Below are positions 9,784 to 20,135 of a stretch of DNA of 64,000 nucleotides, in pieces. The position numbers and the translations under genes are program-made. The stretch spans positions 1 to 64,000 of the forward strand of contig NZ_CAMFQO010000004.1 of assembly GCF_945980375.1 (NCBI RefSeq), given 5' to 3'. The DNA is from an uncultured Eubacterium sp. (GTDB lineage: Bacteria; Bacillota; Clostridia; Oscillospirales; Acutalibacteraceae). How positions within the stretch are numbered: the first letter of the stretch is position 1; every line of letters starts with the position of its first letter. Under the pieces are notes generated by a model, which was not told where the DNA came from, did not search any database, and was given only the letters and a program-made list of their open reading frames with translations.

Positions 9784-11826
9784 TTATTCATTTACCGAGC
9801 TTTCTGCGATAACCTTTTGAGCAATATGCTCAGGGCATCTTTCGTATCTTGCAAAGGCTGTTGTAAATGATCCTCTGCCCTGTGTGATTTGGCGCATAGA
9901 TGTTGCAAAGGTTGTCATTTCAGATTCAGGCACCTCTGCAATAATCTCCTGCATACCGTCACCGGTAGGATTCATGCCGAGCACACGGCCTCTGCGCTTA
10001 TTAATATCACCGATAACATCACCCATTGCATCATCGTTGCAAAGAGCATTAAGGGTAACAATCGGCTCAAGCAAAACAGGAGAAGCATCTGCTATACCCG
10101 ACTTGAACGCAAGAGAAGCAGCCATCTTAAATGCCATTTCGGACGAGTCAACAGGATGGTATGAGCCGTCAAACAATGTTGCCTTTACGCCAACCATCGG
10201 ATATCCTGCAAGCACACCCTTTTCCATAGACTCCTGCAATCCCTTTTCTACTGCCGGGAAGAAGTTCTTTGGAACGGAGCCGCCGACAACTCTTTCTGCA
10301 AATACAAGCTCTTCTGAATCGCAAGGCTCAAATTCGATAAATACATCACCGAACTGACCGTGACCGCCTGATTGCTTTTTATGTCTGCCCTGTGCAGTAA
10401 CCTTGCGTGTAATAGTTTCTCTGTAAGCAACTCGAGGTTGTTCAAGAGAAGCGGTTACATTATATTTTGTACTCAATTTTGACAGACATACATCCAAATG
10501 CTGTTCTCCCAAGCCTGACAAAACTGTTTGTCTTGTTTCGTGGTTTACCTTATACGCGATTGACGGATCTTCCTCAATCATCTTTTGAATTGCGTTAGAC
10601 ACCTTTTCCTCCTCGCCCTTCTTATCAGCTGTAATAGCCATAGAATAGCAAGGTACGGGAACGGCAACGCCGTCAAGAGTTACAACCTTTGCCGATGTGC
10701 ACATTGTGTCCCCGGTCTTGAAGCTGTCAAGCTTTGCAACAGCACCGATTTCGCCGGCGATGATTTCCTTGGCATCTGTTTGCTTTGTGCCGAGCAGGTT
10801 AACAACCTTGCCCACTCTCTCCTCCTTACCGGTGCGAGAGTTAACAACTGTTATACCCTGTGTAAGCTTGCCGGAAACAACCTTGAAATAATTAAGCTTA
10901 CCGATAAACGGGTCTGCAACAGTCTTGAAGCATACAGCAGCCAACGGACCGTTTGCATCAACAGTAAGCTCGATAGGCTCACCGTTTGCATCAATAGCAT
11001 ATTCGGACTTCGGAGCAGGACAGCAATCCTTGATGAAATCAAGAAGCATATCCACGCCGACGCCGGTAAGACCCGAAAGTGCAAACACAGGGACTACCGT
11101 ACCATCTGCAACACCCTTTGCCAAGCCGTTAAGCTTATCCTGTGTGGTAAGAGACTCGCCTTCAAAATACTTTTCCATAAGTGCATCGTCTGTGCCTGCA
11201 ACAGCCTCTGCGAACACTTCCTTAATAGCGTCAAATCTTGCCTGATCATCGTGAGCAACATCGCTTGCCTTTTTATGAACTCCGTCGTATGTATAGGTTG
11301 TGTCGTCTATCATATTATAGTAGCCGACAACCTTGCCGCCGTTAAGAACAGGAACAACAACAGGACACATTGTTGTACCGAACTTTGCAACCAAGCCATT
11401 GAATGCCTTGTAAAAATCTGCCCTTTCATCATCCATCTTTGATGTAACGATAATGCGTGCCATACCCTTTTTACCGGCACCCTTAAATGCTTTTTCGGCG
11501 CCTGCTGCCAAGCCTGACCTTGCAGATACAACAACGATAGCACTATCGGCTGCTCTCAATCCCTCGGCAGAGCCCAAGGCAAAATCAAAAAGGCCCGGAG
11601 TATCTATAATATTAATTTTTGCATTATCATATGTAAACTGCAAAAGTGACGAAGATATACTAACTCCCCTCTTCTTCTCCTCTGCGTCACTGTCAGAAAC
11701 AGTATTTCCATCGGCAATTTTACCCATTCTTTCGGTAACGCCTGCCACATTAAGCATTGCCTCTGCAAGAGTTGTTTTACCCTTTGAAGCGTGACCGACA
11801 ATTGCCACATTTTTAACTATGCTCAT
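9784..11826 (-). CDS. Elongation factor G-like GTPase (EF-G paralogue)
   Basis: MSIVKNVAIVGHASKGKTTLAEAML...IDTPGLFDF...full EF-G domain layout; start taken at the fourth codon of the ORF. Confidence 0.9.
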   Translation of the reverse strand: MSIVKNVAIVGHASKGKTTLAEAMLNVAGVTERMGKIADGNTVSDSDAEEKKRGVSISSSLLQFTYDNAKINIIDTPGLFDFALGSAEGLRAADSAIVVVSARSGLAAGAEKAFKGAGKKGMARIIVTSKMDDERADFYKAFNGLVAKFGTTMCPVVVPVLNGGKVVGYYNMIDDTTYTYDGVHKKASDVAHDDQARFDAIKEVFAEAVAGTDDALMEKYFEGESLTTQDKLNGLAKGVADGTVVPVFALSGLTGVGVDMLLDFIKDCCPAPKSEYAIDANGEPIELTVDANGPLAAVCFKTVADPFIGKLNYFKVVSGKLTQGITVVNSRTGKEERVGKVVNLLGTKQTDAKEIIAGEIGAVAKLDSFKTGDTMCTSAKVVTLDGVAVPVPCYSMAITADKKGEEEKVSNAIQKMIEEDPSIAYKVNHETRQTVLSGLGEQHLDVCLSKLSTKYNVTASLEQPRVAYRETITRKVTAQGRHKKQSGGHGQFGDVFIEFEPCDSEELVFAERVVGGSVPKNFFPAVEKGLQESMEKGVLAGYPMVGVKATLFDGSYHPVDSSEMAFKMAASLAFKSGIADASPVLLEPIVTLNALCNDDAMGDVIGDINKRRGRVLGMNPTGDGMQEIIAEVPESEMTTFATSMRQITQGRGSFTTAFARYERCPEHIAQKVIAESSVNE

Positions 11827-12036
11827 TAAGAACACCCCTTCAATATATCATTTGTTAAAATTGTACAGTATTTTTGCACATATGTCAATACTTTTTGGTA
11901 AATAGTGTGCATTGTTTATAAAAATGAAATAAACGCATTTACCAGATATAACCAAAAACACTATATATATTCTATGGCTCAATATAAGCATATATTAATG
12001 TTTTTGTACAAGTTATATGAATTTGACGATTTTGCC

Positions 12037-12065
12037 TTGATAAAATGCCGAAATTATAGTATATT
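12037..12065 (+). promoter_or_regulatory. Probable sigma-A promoter of the NuoE/NuoF/GltD operon
   Basis: TTGATA-17-TATATT upstream of 12114. Confidence 0.5.
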
Positions 12066-12113
12066 TTAAGTAATATATTATAAAATATACACCGTATTGT
12101 TAGGAGGAAAAAT

Positions 12114-12587
12114 ATGTCTACTGTTGATTTGAAGCTTATTGAACCTGTGCTTGACGAATATGCAGGCATTAAGGGAAGCTTGATTACAATTTTACAGCAC
12201 ACACAGGATATTTACGGCTATCTTCCCAAGGAAGCAATAATAAAAATTTCCGAAGCAACGGGTATTGCTGAAAGTGAAATTATGGGTGTCGGCACATTTT
12301 ACACCCAATTTAGATTTCAGCCTGTGGGCAAATACCTTATTATGCTTTGCCAAGGTACAGCCTGCCACGTTAACTCATCCGAATTGATTTTGCAGACAAT
12401 CAAGGATGAGCTTGGCATAGACGACGGAGAAACCACAGATGACGGCTTGTTCTCATTAAAGTGCGTTGCCTGTCTCGGCTGTTGCTCATTGTCCCCTGTT
12501 ATGATGATTAATGACAATACATACGGCAGTCTTACACCTGACAAAACAAAGAAAATACTTAAGGAATTAAGGGAGGCAGCACAATGA
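12114..12587 (+). CDS. NuoE-like thioredoxin-fold [2Fe-2S] subunit (HydC/StnC-like)
   Basis: CQGTACHVN...CVACLGCCSLSPVM motif of the NuoE/24-kDa family. Confidence 0.9.
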   Translation: MSTVDLKLIEPVLDEYAGIKGSLITILQHTQDIYGYLPKEAIIKISEATGIAESEIMGVGTFYTQFRFQPVGKYLIMLCQGTACHVNSSELILQTIKDELGIDDGETTDDGLFSLKCVACLGCCSLSPVMMINDNTYGSLTPDKTKKILKELREAAQ

Positions 12588-14326
12588 GAATAGTTATCGG
12601 AGAGGGCTCATGCGGTATTGCTGCCGGAGCTGAAAAGGTGCGTGAGGCACTTTTGAATTGTGATTTAGGCGATGCAAGGGTAAGCATTACAGGCTGTATC
12701 GGTATGTGCTACCTTGAGCCTATTGTTGACATCTACGAGGGTGACAGGCTGACAAGGCTTGTTAAGGTTACTCCCGATGATGCCGATGCCATTGCCGAAT
12801 ATGCAAGAACAAAGGACATAAGCAAAATTGAAAAGCTTATTGTATCGGCTGAAGACAACGAATTTTTAACAAAGCAAACAAGAATTGCCTTGAGAAGATG
12901 CGGTATCATCAATCCTGATGAAATAAGCGAATTTATTGAAGCGGACGGCTACACAGCACTCAAAAAATGCTTGACAGAGCTTACACCCGAGGAGGTTATC
13001 GAAATCATCAAGGTGTCAGGCTTGGCAGGCAGAGGCGGTGCAGGCTTCCCAACCTGGTTCAAGTGGAATGCCGCAAGGCAGAGCGAGGGAGATGTTAAGT
13101 ACCTTATCTGCAACGCAGACGAGGGCGACCCCGGTGCATTTATGGACAGAGCGGTTATCGAATCCGACCCGCACACTCTTATTGAGGGTATGCTTATCGG
13201 TGCATATGCTATCGGTGCACAGCACTCAGTTGTTTACGTAAGAGCCGAGTATCCGCTTGCTATCAAGAGACTTGAAAGAGCTATTGCACAGGCAACGGAA
13301 AAGGGTATTATAGGCGACAGAATTTTCGGCACAGACTTTAGCTGTGACTTTACCATCAAGGCGGGTGCAGGAGCATTTGTTTGCGGTGAGGAGACTGCTC
13401 TTATTGAATCACTTGAGGGACACAGGGGTATGCCGAGGCTCAAGCCTCCGTTCCCTGCCGCTTCGGGATATTGGCAGCAGCCGTCAAACATAAACAATGT
13501 TGAAACCTTTGCAAACGTTTCCTGGATTATCAACAACGGCGGTGAGGCATTTGCCGCTATGGGTACGGAAAGCTCAAAAGGCACAAAGGTATTTGCCGTT
13601 ACCGGTAAGGTTAAGCGCTCGGGACTTGTTGAAATTCCAATGGGCAAAACTCTTAAGGATGTTATATTTGACATCGGCGGCGGAATGAAATCCGACAAAG
13701 AGTTTAAGGCCGTACAAATGGGAGGCCCGTCAGGCGGATGTATCCCGGCAGATATGATAGATACGGTTATTGACTACAAAGCTCTCGGTGCAACAGGTGC
13801 CATTATGGGCTCCGGCGGTATGGTTGTTATGGACGAGGGTACCTGTATGGTTGGCATGGCAAAGTTTTTCCTTGACTTTACCGCAAAGGAAAGCTGCGGC
13901 AAATGTATACACTGCCGTATAGGTACAAAGAGAATGCTTGAAATGCTTGAGCGTATCACAAAGGGCGAAGGCAAGGAGGGCGACATTGAGCTTCTTGAGG
14001 AGCTTTGCTATTCCATCAAGGACGGTGCTCTTTGCGGTCTCGGTCAAACTGCGCCAAACCCCGTGCTTACAACAATTAAATATTTCAGAGACGAATATGA
14101 GGCACACATTAACGAAAGAAAATGCCCTGCCGGCGAATGCAGTGACCTTGTTGAATACAAAATTATTGAGGACAAGTGCAAGGGTTGTACCCTTTGTGCA
14201 AGAAATTGCCCGGTTGAAGCAATCAGCGGCAGTGTGAAGAATCCTCATACAATAGACACCGAAAAATGTATCAAGTGCGGAAAATGCTATTCATCATGCA
14301 AATTCGGTGCGATAGTTAAAGAATAA
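12584..14326 (+). CDS. NuoF-like NADH/FMN-binding subunit with C-terminal 2x[4Fe-4S] (HydB/StnB-like)
   Basis: GLAGRGGAGFPTWFKW, ICNADEGDPGAFMDR, ESCGKCIHCRIGTKRML, and C-terminal CKGCTLCARNCP/CIKCGKCYSSC. Confidence 0.93.
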   Translation: MRIVIGEGSCGIAAGAEKVREALLNCDLGDARVSITGCIGMCYLEPIVDIYEGDRLTRLVKVTPDDADAIAEYARTKDISKIEKLIVSAEDNEFLTKQTRIALRRCGIINPDEISEFIEADGYTALKKCLTELTPEEVIEIIKVSGLAGRGGAGFPTWFKWNAARQSEGDVKYLICNADEGDPGAFMDRAVIESDPHTLIEGMLIGAYAIGAQHSVVYVRAEYPLAIKRLERAIAQATEKGIIGDRIFGTDFSCDFTIKAGAGAFVCGEETALIESLEGHRGMPRLKPPFPAASGYWQQPSNINNVETFANVSWIINNGGEAFAAMGTESSKGTKVFAVTGKVKRSGLVEIPMGKTLKDVIFDIGGGMKSDKEFKAVQMGGPSGGCIPADMIDTVIDYKALGATGAIMGSGGMVVMDEGTCMVGMAKFFLDFTAKESCGKCIHCRIGTKRMLEMLERITKGEGKEGDIELLEELCYSIKDGALCGLGQTAPNPVLTTIKYFRDEYEAHINERKCPAGECSDLVEYKIIEDKCKGCTLCARNCPVEAISGSVKNPHTIDTEKCIKCGKCYSSCKFGAIVKE

Positions 14327-14342
14327 GAAGGGAGGAGTAACG

Positions 14343-16544
14343 ATGCTTAATATAACAATCAACAATAAAGCTATTCAGGTTGAAGAAGGAACAACAATTC
14401 TTCAGGCGGCAAGAGATAACGGCATATACATCCCTACCCTTTGCTATGACGAGGCTGTTAAGGTTTACGGTGCATGCGGACTTTGTGTTGTAGAGGCCGA
14501 GGGTATACCAAAGCTTCTGCGTTCCTGTTCCGCAAAATGCTCGGACGGTATGGTAATTAATACCGAAAGCGAAAGAGTTGTTCAATCAAGAAAAATTGCA
14601 ATGGAGCTTTTGATGTCTGCACACGACGGCGACTGTGTTGCCCCATGTCAGCTCAACTGCCCTGCAAGAACCGACTGTCAGGGATATGTAGGTCTTATTG
14701 CAAACGGCGAATTTGACGCAGCACTTAAACTAATTAAAAACAAAATTTCATTGCCTGCATCTATCGGCAGAGTTTGCCCTCATCCATGCGAATCTGCCTG
14801 CAGAAGAAAGAATGTTGAGGAGCCAATCAACATTGCACAGCTTAAGGCTTTTGCGGCGGATGTCGACCTTAACTCCAACAAATACATTCCGGAAAAGAAA
14901 GCTGCAACAGGCAAAAAAATCGCTGTTATCGGTGGCGGACCTGCAGGTCTTACGGCAGCATATCAGCTTGCTATAAAGGGACACGACGTAACAATTTACG
15001 ATATGATGGAAAAGATGGGAGGTATGCTGCGCTACGGTATTCCTCAATACAGATTGCCAAAGGAAGTTCTTGACAGCGAGATTGAAATCATTGAGAAGCT
15101 CGGTGTTAAGATGATTAACGGCAAAAAGCTCGGCAAGGACTTTACCATCGCACAGCTCAAGGCTGAAAACGATGCGGTTATTGTTGCAGTCGGTGCTTGG
15201 AAATCAAGCTCAATGAGAACTCCGGGCGAGGATCTTGACGGTGTATACGGAGGTATTGATTTCCTGCGCAGTGTTATCAAGGGTGAGCCTGTGGAAATCG
15301 GCGACAATGTTGTTATCTGCGGTGGCGGTAATACAGCTATGGACGCGTGCAGAACAGCAGTAAGGCTCGGTGCAAAAAATGTTTATGTTGTTTACAGAAG
15401 AACAAGAAACGAGATGCCTGCCGATGATCTTGAAATCCGTGAGGCAGAGGAGGAAGGAGTACAGTACAAATTCCTCACAAATCCTATTTCATTTAACGGT
15501 GAGAACGGAAAGGTCAAGAGCATTACACTTCAAATTATGGAGCTTGGCGAGCCTGATGCCTCCGGCAGAAGAAAGCCTGTTCCCGTTGAGGGCAAAACAG
15601 AGGAAATAGCAGTTGACAGTGTTATTATGGCAATCGGTCAAAAGCTTGTTACCGAGGACGTCAGCGAATTAAAGCTTACTGACAGAGGCAACATTGAGGC
15701 TGACATTGACACCTTTGAAACAAACCTTGACGGTGTATTTGCAATAGGTGATGCAACAAACAGGGGTGCATCAATCGCTATTGAGGCAATAGGCGAGGCA
15801 GACAGATGTGCCATTGCCGTTGACGCGTACCTGAACGGTGAGCAAATCGATACAAGAGTTCCCTATATCAGCCGCCGCGACGAAGAGCTTATTGACTATT
15901 CTGCCAAGGAAAAATGCTCAAGAATAAACCCAAGGGTACTTGATGCAGATTACAGAAGAAACAACTTTGACGAGGTAAGCCTTGGGTTTACCGAAGATGA
16001 GGCAAAGGCAGAGGCAAGCCGTTGCCTTGAATGCGGATGCAAGGAATACTTTAAGTGTAGGCTGCTTAATGTTGCACAGAGATACGACATCAATCCTGCA
16101 AGATTCAAGGGCGAGATGCCGCAAAAATACACGGCAAATTCCAACGAGTTTATTGAAAGAAACAGTGCAAAATGTATCCTTTGCGGTTTGTGCGTAAGAA
16201 GCTGTAAGGAGGTTATGAATATTTCGGCAATCGGTCTTATGGGCAGAGGCTTTAAGACAGAGGTTGCTCCTGCATTCAATCTTCCTCTTGACCAAACAAA
16301 GTGTACAAACTGCGGACTATGCGTTGAGCTTTGCCCGACAGGTGCATTAACGGAAAAATCAGCACTTAAAAAGCAGGTTCCGCTTGATGAGCAGTATTTT
16401 GAAAAGACTGTTAAAATCAACGGACAGGATGCAAAGGTGCTTGTTACAAAATACGACGGAAAAACAATCCGTGTTATTCCAAACGACGACGCTTCACGAA
16501 ACGCCGACATCAGCAGAGAAGAGTTGTTTGAACTCGGAAAATAA
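14343..16544 (+). CDS. NuoG-N [2Fe-2S]/GltD(NfnB)-like/2x[4Fe-4S] fusion oxidoreductase (StnA-like)
   Basis: N-term YGACGLCVVEAEG; GltD part IAVIGGGPAGLTAAYQLA and VVICGGGNTAMDACRTA; C-term CILCGLCVRSCKEV/CTNCGLCVELCP. Confidence 0.88.
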   Translation: MLNITINNKAIQVEEGTTILQAARDNGIYIPTLCYDEAVKVYGACGLCVVEAEGIPKLLRSCSAKCSDGMVINTESERVVQSRKIAMELLMSAHDGDCVAPCQLNCPARTDCQGYVGLIANGEFDAALKLIKNKISLPASIGRVCPHPCESACRRKNVEEPINIAQLKAFAADVDLNSNKYIPEKKAATGKKIAVIGGGPAGLTAAYQLAIKGHDVTIYDMMEKMGGMLRYGIPQYRLPKEVLDSEIEIIEKLGVKMINGKKLGKDFTIAQLKAENDAVIVAVGAWKSSSMRTPGEDLDGVYGGIDFLRSVIKGEPVEIGDNVVICGGGNTAMDACRTAVRLGAKNVYVVYRRTRNEMPADDLEIREAEEEGVQYKFLTNPISFNGENGKVKSITLQIMELGEPDASGRRKPVPVEGKTEEIAVDSVIMAIGQKLVTEDVSELKLTDRGNIEADIDTFETNLDGVFAIGDATNRGASIAIEAIGEADRCAIAVDAYLNGEQIDTRVPYISRRDEELIDYSAKEKCSRINPRVLDADYRRNNFDEVSLGFTEDEAKAEASRCLECGCKEYFKCRLLNVAQRYDINPARFKGEMPQKYTANSNEFIERNSAKCILCGLCVRSCKEVMNISAIGLMGRGFKTEVAPAFNLPLDQTKCTNCGLCVELCPTGALTEKSALKKQVPLDEQYFEKTVKINGQDAKVLVTKYDGKTIRVIPNDDASRNADISREELFELGK

Positions 16545-16557
16545 GCAAAAACAAATT

Positions 16558-16602
16558 AAAACCGATTGGACTGCAATGAACAGTTCCAATCGGTTTGTTT
16601 TT
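16558..16602 (+). terminator. Terminator after the oxidoreductase operon
   Basis: AAACCGATTGGA...TCCAATCGGTTT + GTTTTTT. Confidence 0.85.
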
Positions 16603-16688
16603 TACAATTTATTTATTTCATCAACAATGCCGAGCAGATTTTCTTCAAGCTCCTTGGCTTTCAAATCATTTTGGGCATTGAGCTCTTT

Positions 16689-18230
16689 TCAATCCTCGTT
16701 TTCGGTTTTTTCTTCATTTCTCTTTGCAACAAGCTCTGCAAGAATTCTCTCATGCTCCTTATCAGACAAAGCATACTTTAATGTAGGCAATGCAGAAAGA
16801 ACCATACCGATTGCCGGTGGGATTGAAATAAGGAAGAACATTGCAGCAGCATACTTACCTACGCCTGAGCCTCCGTCATATGTGATGAAGCTTGCTCCGT
16901 TTTCGATTGCTTTATTGAGTCTATCAACATTTTCACCGCTATAACCTACATATGCAAATACACCTGATGAAATGAGAGTTGCGATACCTGCCGAAAGCTT
17001 TGTAATAAAACTTTGACCTGAGAAGAACACACCATCGGTACGAACGCCGTTTGTATATTCCTCATAGTCTACGCAGTCGGCAATCATAACAGATTGAAGA
17101 ACATTGATACCGCCGAATGACGCACTTGCAAAAAGCATGCACAAGCCCACCATAATTGACCAGAATGTTGAGGTCAAGTCACCGTTTGCAATCTTGAAGA
17201 ATACAAAGATAAGTGCAAACGGAACTGCACCTGCGATAGAATAGAAATTGTAAAGTGTTTTCTTTTCTACCTTTTTAATAATTACAGGAGTTATGCCCAT
17301 TGCTACAAACTGACCAACGAACAAGCCGAGAGCAACCGAAGCAACACCTATAAGAATCTTGAAGTCAATGCCTGTAATATTTCCTGCTTGGTCTTTAATT
17401 AAAACATTCATCAAATTACCGTTTGCATAATAATATGTAAACAATGTCATAGCAACAATCATAAGAAGCTGAATTGGGCTTCTTAAAATACCGGAAATAA
17501 GAATCTGTCTGAACGGCTTATTGCTGAACATAATCTTGAAGTTTTCCTTAAAGGTATAACTCTTTTCGGATTTTTCAACTCGCTCTCTTGTGAAAATACC
17601 GGCAAATTCAAAGCAGATTGTAGCAACAACTGTAAAGATTATTACAGTAACAATAAATCCCTTTTGCATATCGTCATCAAATGCACCTGCAAGTCCCTGT
17701 GCAACAGGAACAACAACTACACCGATACCGCCAACACCTGCTACCATACGGGCAAGACCGAGAAGCTTGCTTCTGTCATTTTCGTCCTCTGTCATAAGAG
17801 AGGTAATACCCCAAAGCGGAATATCACAAACAGTGAAGCACATACCCCATGCTATGTAGGAAACGGCTGCCCAGCCAACAATAAGCACCTTTTGTGCCTG
17901 TGATGAAGCCTCTGCATAATTACCATTGATGAATGTGAGAATTGTTATAACACCAATGATTGCAGGGAAGATGATAAGATACGGTCTGCACTTACCCCAC
18001 TTTGACCTTGTTTTGTCAACAATGGTACCCATCATAGGATCGTTAACAGCATCCCACACCCTTGCAATTGCCATAATCCAGCCAAGAGCCATTGCAGGCA
18101 AACAGATTACATTTTGAAAATAAAAGTAAAGACCTGTTGCAACAATGTTGTAAATAAGATTTTGGCCGAACATACCTGTTAAGAAACCGGCGGCTTCTTT
18201 TTTGGTATAAGTTTTTACCTGATTACTCAT
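16689..18230 (-). CDS. GPH/MelB-type sugar:cation symporter
   Basis: MFS-like; GMFGQNLIYNIVATGLYFYFQNV...WDAVNDPMMGTIVDKTRSKWGKCRPYLI signature. Confidence 0.9.
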   Translation of the reverse strand: MSNQVKTYTKKEAAGFLTGMFGQNLIYNIVATGLYFYFQNVICLPAMALGWIMAIARVWDAVNDPMMGTIVDKTRSKWGKCRPYLIIFPAIIGVITILTFINGNYAEASSQAQKVLIVGWAAVSYIAWGMCFTVCDIPLWGITSLMTEDENDRSKLLGLARMVAGVGGIGVVVVPVAQGLAGAFDDDMQKGFIVTVIIFTVVATICFEFAGIFTRERVEKSEKSYTFKENFKIMFSNKPFRQILISGILRSPIQLLMIVAMTLFTYYYANGNLMNVLIKDQAGNITGIDFKILIGVASVALGLFVGQFVAMGITPVIIKKVEKKTLYNFYSIAGAVPFALIFVFFKIANGDLTSTFWSIMVGLCMLFASASFGGINVLQSVMIADCVDYEEYTNGVRTDGVFFSGQSFITKLSAGIATLISSGVFAYVGYSGENVDRLNKAIENGASFITYDGGSGVGKYAAAMFFLISIPPAIGMVLSALPTLKYALSDKEHERILAELVAKRNEEKTENED

Positions 18231-18269
18231 TTTTACACCCCTTTGTTTTGATACATATATGATAACAGA

Positions 18270-18788
18270 TTATTTGCACTTTAACAAGACATTTTTGCCA
18301 CTTGTCAAAAATTCCTTAAATTTGGATAAAAAATTCACCTTCAATGTTATTACTGATTTTTTAATTGCGTAGCTTCCCGCACTGCTCGACGGTGTGTTTG
18401 AAACAAGATGAATTGCACCAAGAAGCCTGTTAAGCCCTCTTGTACCTCTTGTTGCAAAAACAACGGGACAGCCAAGAGAATAAGACAATGCCTGTTTGTT
18501 TATTTTTATTCCCATCCGCCTTGCCCGTTTAACATCGGTTATGTACAAAACTGCCCGTTGTCCCCTCACAAGCCGACACAAAGCATCAAAGCAGCAGAAG
18601 GTGTCCGTTGCCGAAAACACAACAACCCTCACAGCCGAATCATCAGGCTGTGCAATACGGTAAAGTGATGATTTGTAGCAGAAGCAATCCCTGCTTTCCT
18701 TACTGCAAAGCGGACAGGTCAGCTGACGAATCAAGCCGTCAGCCTCACCTACAAATCCAAGAGTTGTTACCGAATTAATCCTAAGCAT
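18270..18788 (-). CDS. Degenerate FeoB-like G-domain protein
   Basis: DVKRARRMGIKINKQALSYSLGCPVVFATRGTRGLNRLLGAI aligns by eye with the FeoB G4-G5 region; no P-loop. Start placed at MLRINSV. Confidence 0.5.
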   Translation of the reverse strand: MLRINSVTTLGFVGEADGLIRQLTCPLCSKESRDCFCYKSSLYRIAQPDDSAVRVVVFSATDTFCCFDALCRLVRGQRAVLYITDVKRARRMGIKINKQALSYSLGCPVVFATRGTRGLNRLLGAIHLVSNTPSSSAGSYAIKKSVITLKVNFLSKFKEFLTSGKNVLLKCK

Positions 18789-18828
18789 AATAAAATCACA
18801 GCCCTTTCGCCAAAGTACATACAACATA

Positions 18829-19185
18829 CTATTGCTTATCCTTCGGTTTTGCCACAAGGGCTACCGCAAGAGCGCAAAGTATTGCGACCGTCACTCCTCC
18901 GGCAGATGCTGACAGAGGTCCTGTCAATATTCCCATGGCGCCTTTTTCCTTAATGGCTTCTCTGACACCCGATGCAAGTGCCGAGCCAAAGCCTGTGAGT
19001 GGCAATGTTGCGCCTGCGCCTGCAAAATCAATAAGCCAATCATACACGCCTATTCCGCCAAGCAACACTCCGAGACAAACAAACATTACAAGAATCTTTG
19101 CAGGTGTCAGATTTGTTAAATCAATAAGAAGCTGACCTACTACACAAATTAATCCGCCGATAATAAAAGCCTTTATAAGCATCAT
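18829..19185 (-). CDS. spoVAE: Stage V sporulation protein AE (SpoVAE-type)
   Basis: IGGLICVVGQLLIDLTNLTPAKILVMFVCLGVLLGGIGVYDWLIDFAGAGATLPLTGFGSALASG. Confidence 0.9.
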   Translation of the reverse strand: MMLIKAFIIGGLICVVGQLLIDLTNLTPAKILVMFVCLGVLLGGIGVYDWLIDFAGAGATLPLTGFGSALASGVREAIKEKGAMGILTGPLSASAGGVTVAILCALAVALVAKPKDKQ

Positions 19186-19189
19186 AAAA

Positions 19190-19230
19190 AATCACCCGAT
19201 GTTAGCATTGCCAAATCAGGTGATTTTATT
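19190..19230 (-). terminator. Terminator after the ABC ATPase gene
   Basis: Minus strand AATCACCTGAT...ATCGGGTGATTTTTT between the ATPase stop and spoVAE. Confidence 0.5.
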
Positions 19231-19241
19231 ATCAATATTAA

Positions 19242-19991
19242 TTAACCAAGGTCAATAGGATTTGCGTTGTCGTACTTTGCCTTTCTGCCGTACTTTTCCT
19301 CGAATCCGGGATTTATGTAATCCTCAACAATTCTGCCGTCACGGATACGAACAACTCGCTCTGCTTCCATAGCAATCTCGTTATCATGGGTAATAACGAT
19401 AACCGTTCTGCCCTCGTCCTTTAGCTGATGCAAAATTTTCATAACATCCTTTGTTGATCGGGTATCAAGGTTACCTGTCGGCTCATCGGCAAGAATTACA
19501 GGCGGTGCCGCCGCAATAGCGCGTGCAACTGCCACTCTCTGCTGTTGACCGCCCGACAAGGCCTTTGGCAGATGGTCCATACGCTCGGACAATCCAACCT
19601 TTTCAAGAGCTGCAACGGAAATCGCCCTACGCTCATCCTTTTTCATACCTCTGTATACAAGAGGGAGCTCTACATTTTCAAGAGCTGTAAGTGACGGGAT
19701 AAGGTTAAATCCCTGGAAAATAAATCCTATTTCTTCATTACGGATAACAGACATCTCGTCATCGGTCAAATCGTCAACAAGTTTTCCGTTAATATAATAT
19801 TCACCCTCGGTAGGAGTATCAAGAAGACCAATCATATTCATAAATGTTGACTTACCGGAGCCTGACTGGCCGATAATAGCTACAAACTCACCACGGTCAA
19901 TAGTTAGGCTAACGCCGTCAAGAGCATTAACCTGATTTTCACCGGGATTATAAATTTTATATACATTTCTAACATCAACAAGATGCTCCAT
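19242..19991 (-). CDS. ABC transporter ATP-binding protein (MacB/LolD-type)
   Basis: [40 protein letters not shown]. Confidence 0.93.
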   Translation of the reverse strand: MEHLVDVRNVYKIYNPGENQVNALDGVSLTIDRGEFVAIIGQSGSGKSTFMNMIGLLDTPTEGEYYINGKLVDDLTDDEMSVIRNEEIGFIFQGFNLIPSLTALENVELPLVYRGMKKDERRAISVAALEKVGLSERMDHLPKALSGGQQQRVAVARAIAAAPPVILADEPTGNLDTRSTKDVMKILHQLKDEGRTVIVITHDNEIAMEAERVVRIRDGRIVEDYINPGFEEKYGRKAKYDNANPIDLG

Positions 19992-20135
19992 AAAAGCTCT
20001 CCTTTTACAATTAGTATAAACGAATTATACAATTATTAATACAAAAAGTCAACAATTCTCAAAGAATATTCACACAGGATTTACAAATAATACTGATACA
20101 CATATGTTGTCTAAACAGCAGAAAGGAAAAATTGT

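Noticed and set aside
10585-11442. 285-aa ORF antisense to the EF-G-like gene
   Set aside because: Cys/Asn-rich antisense translation with no family signal.
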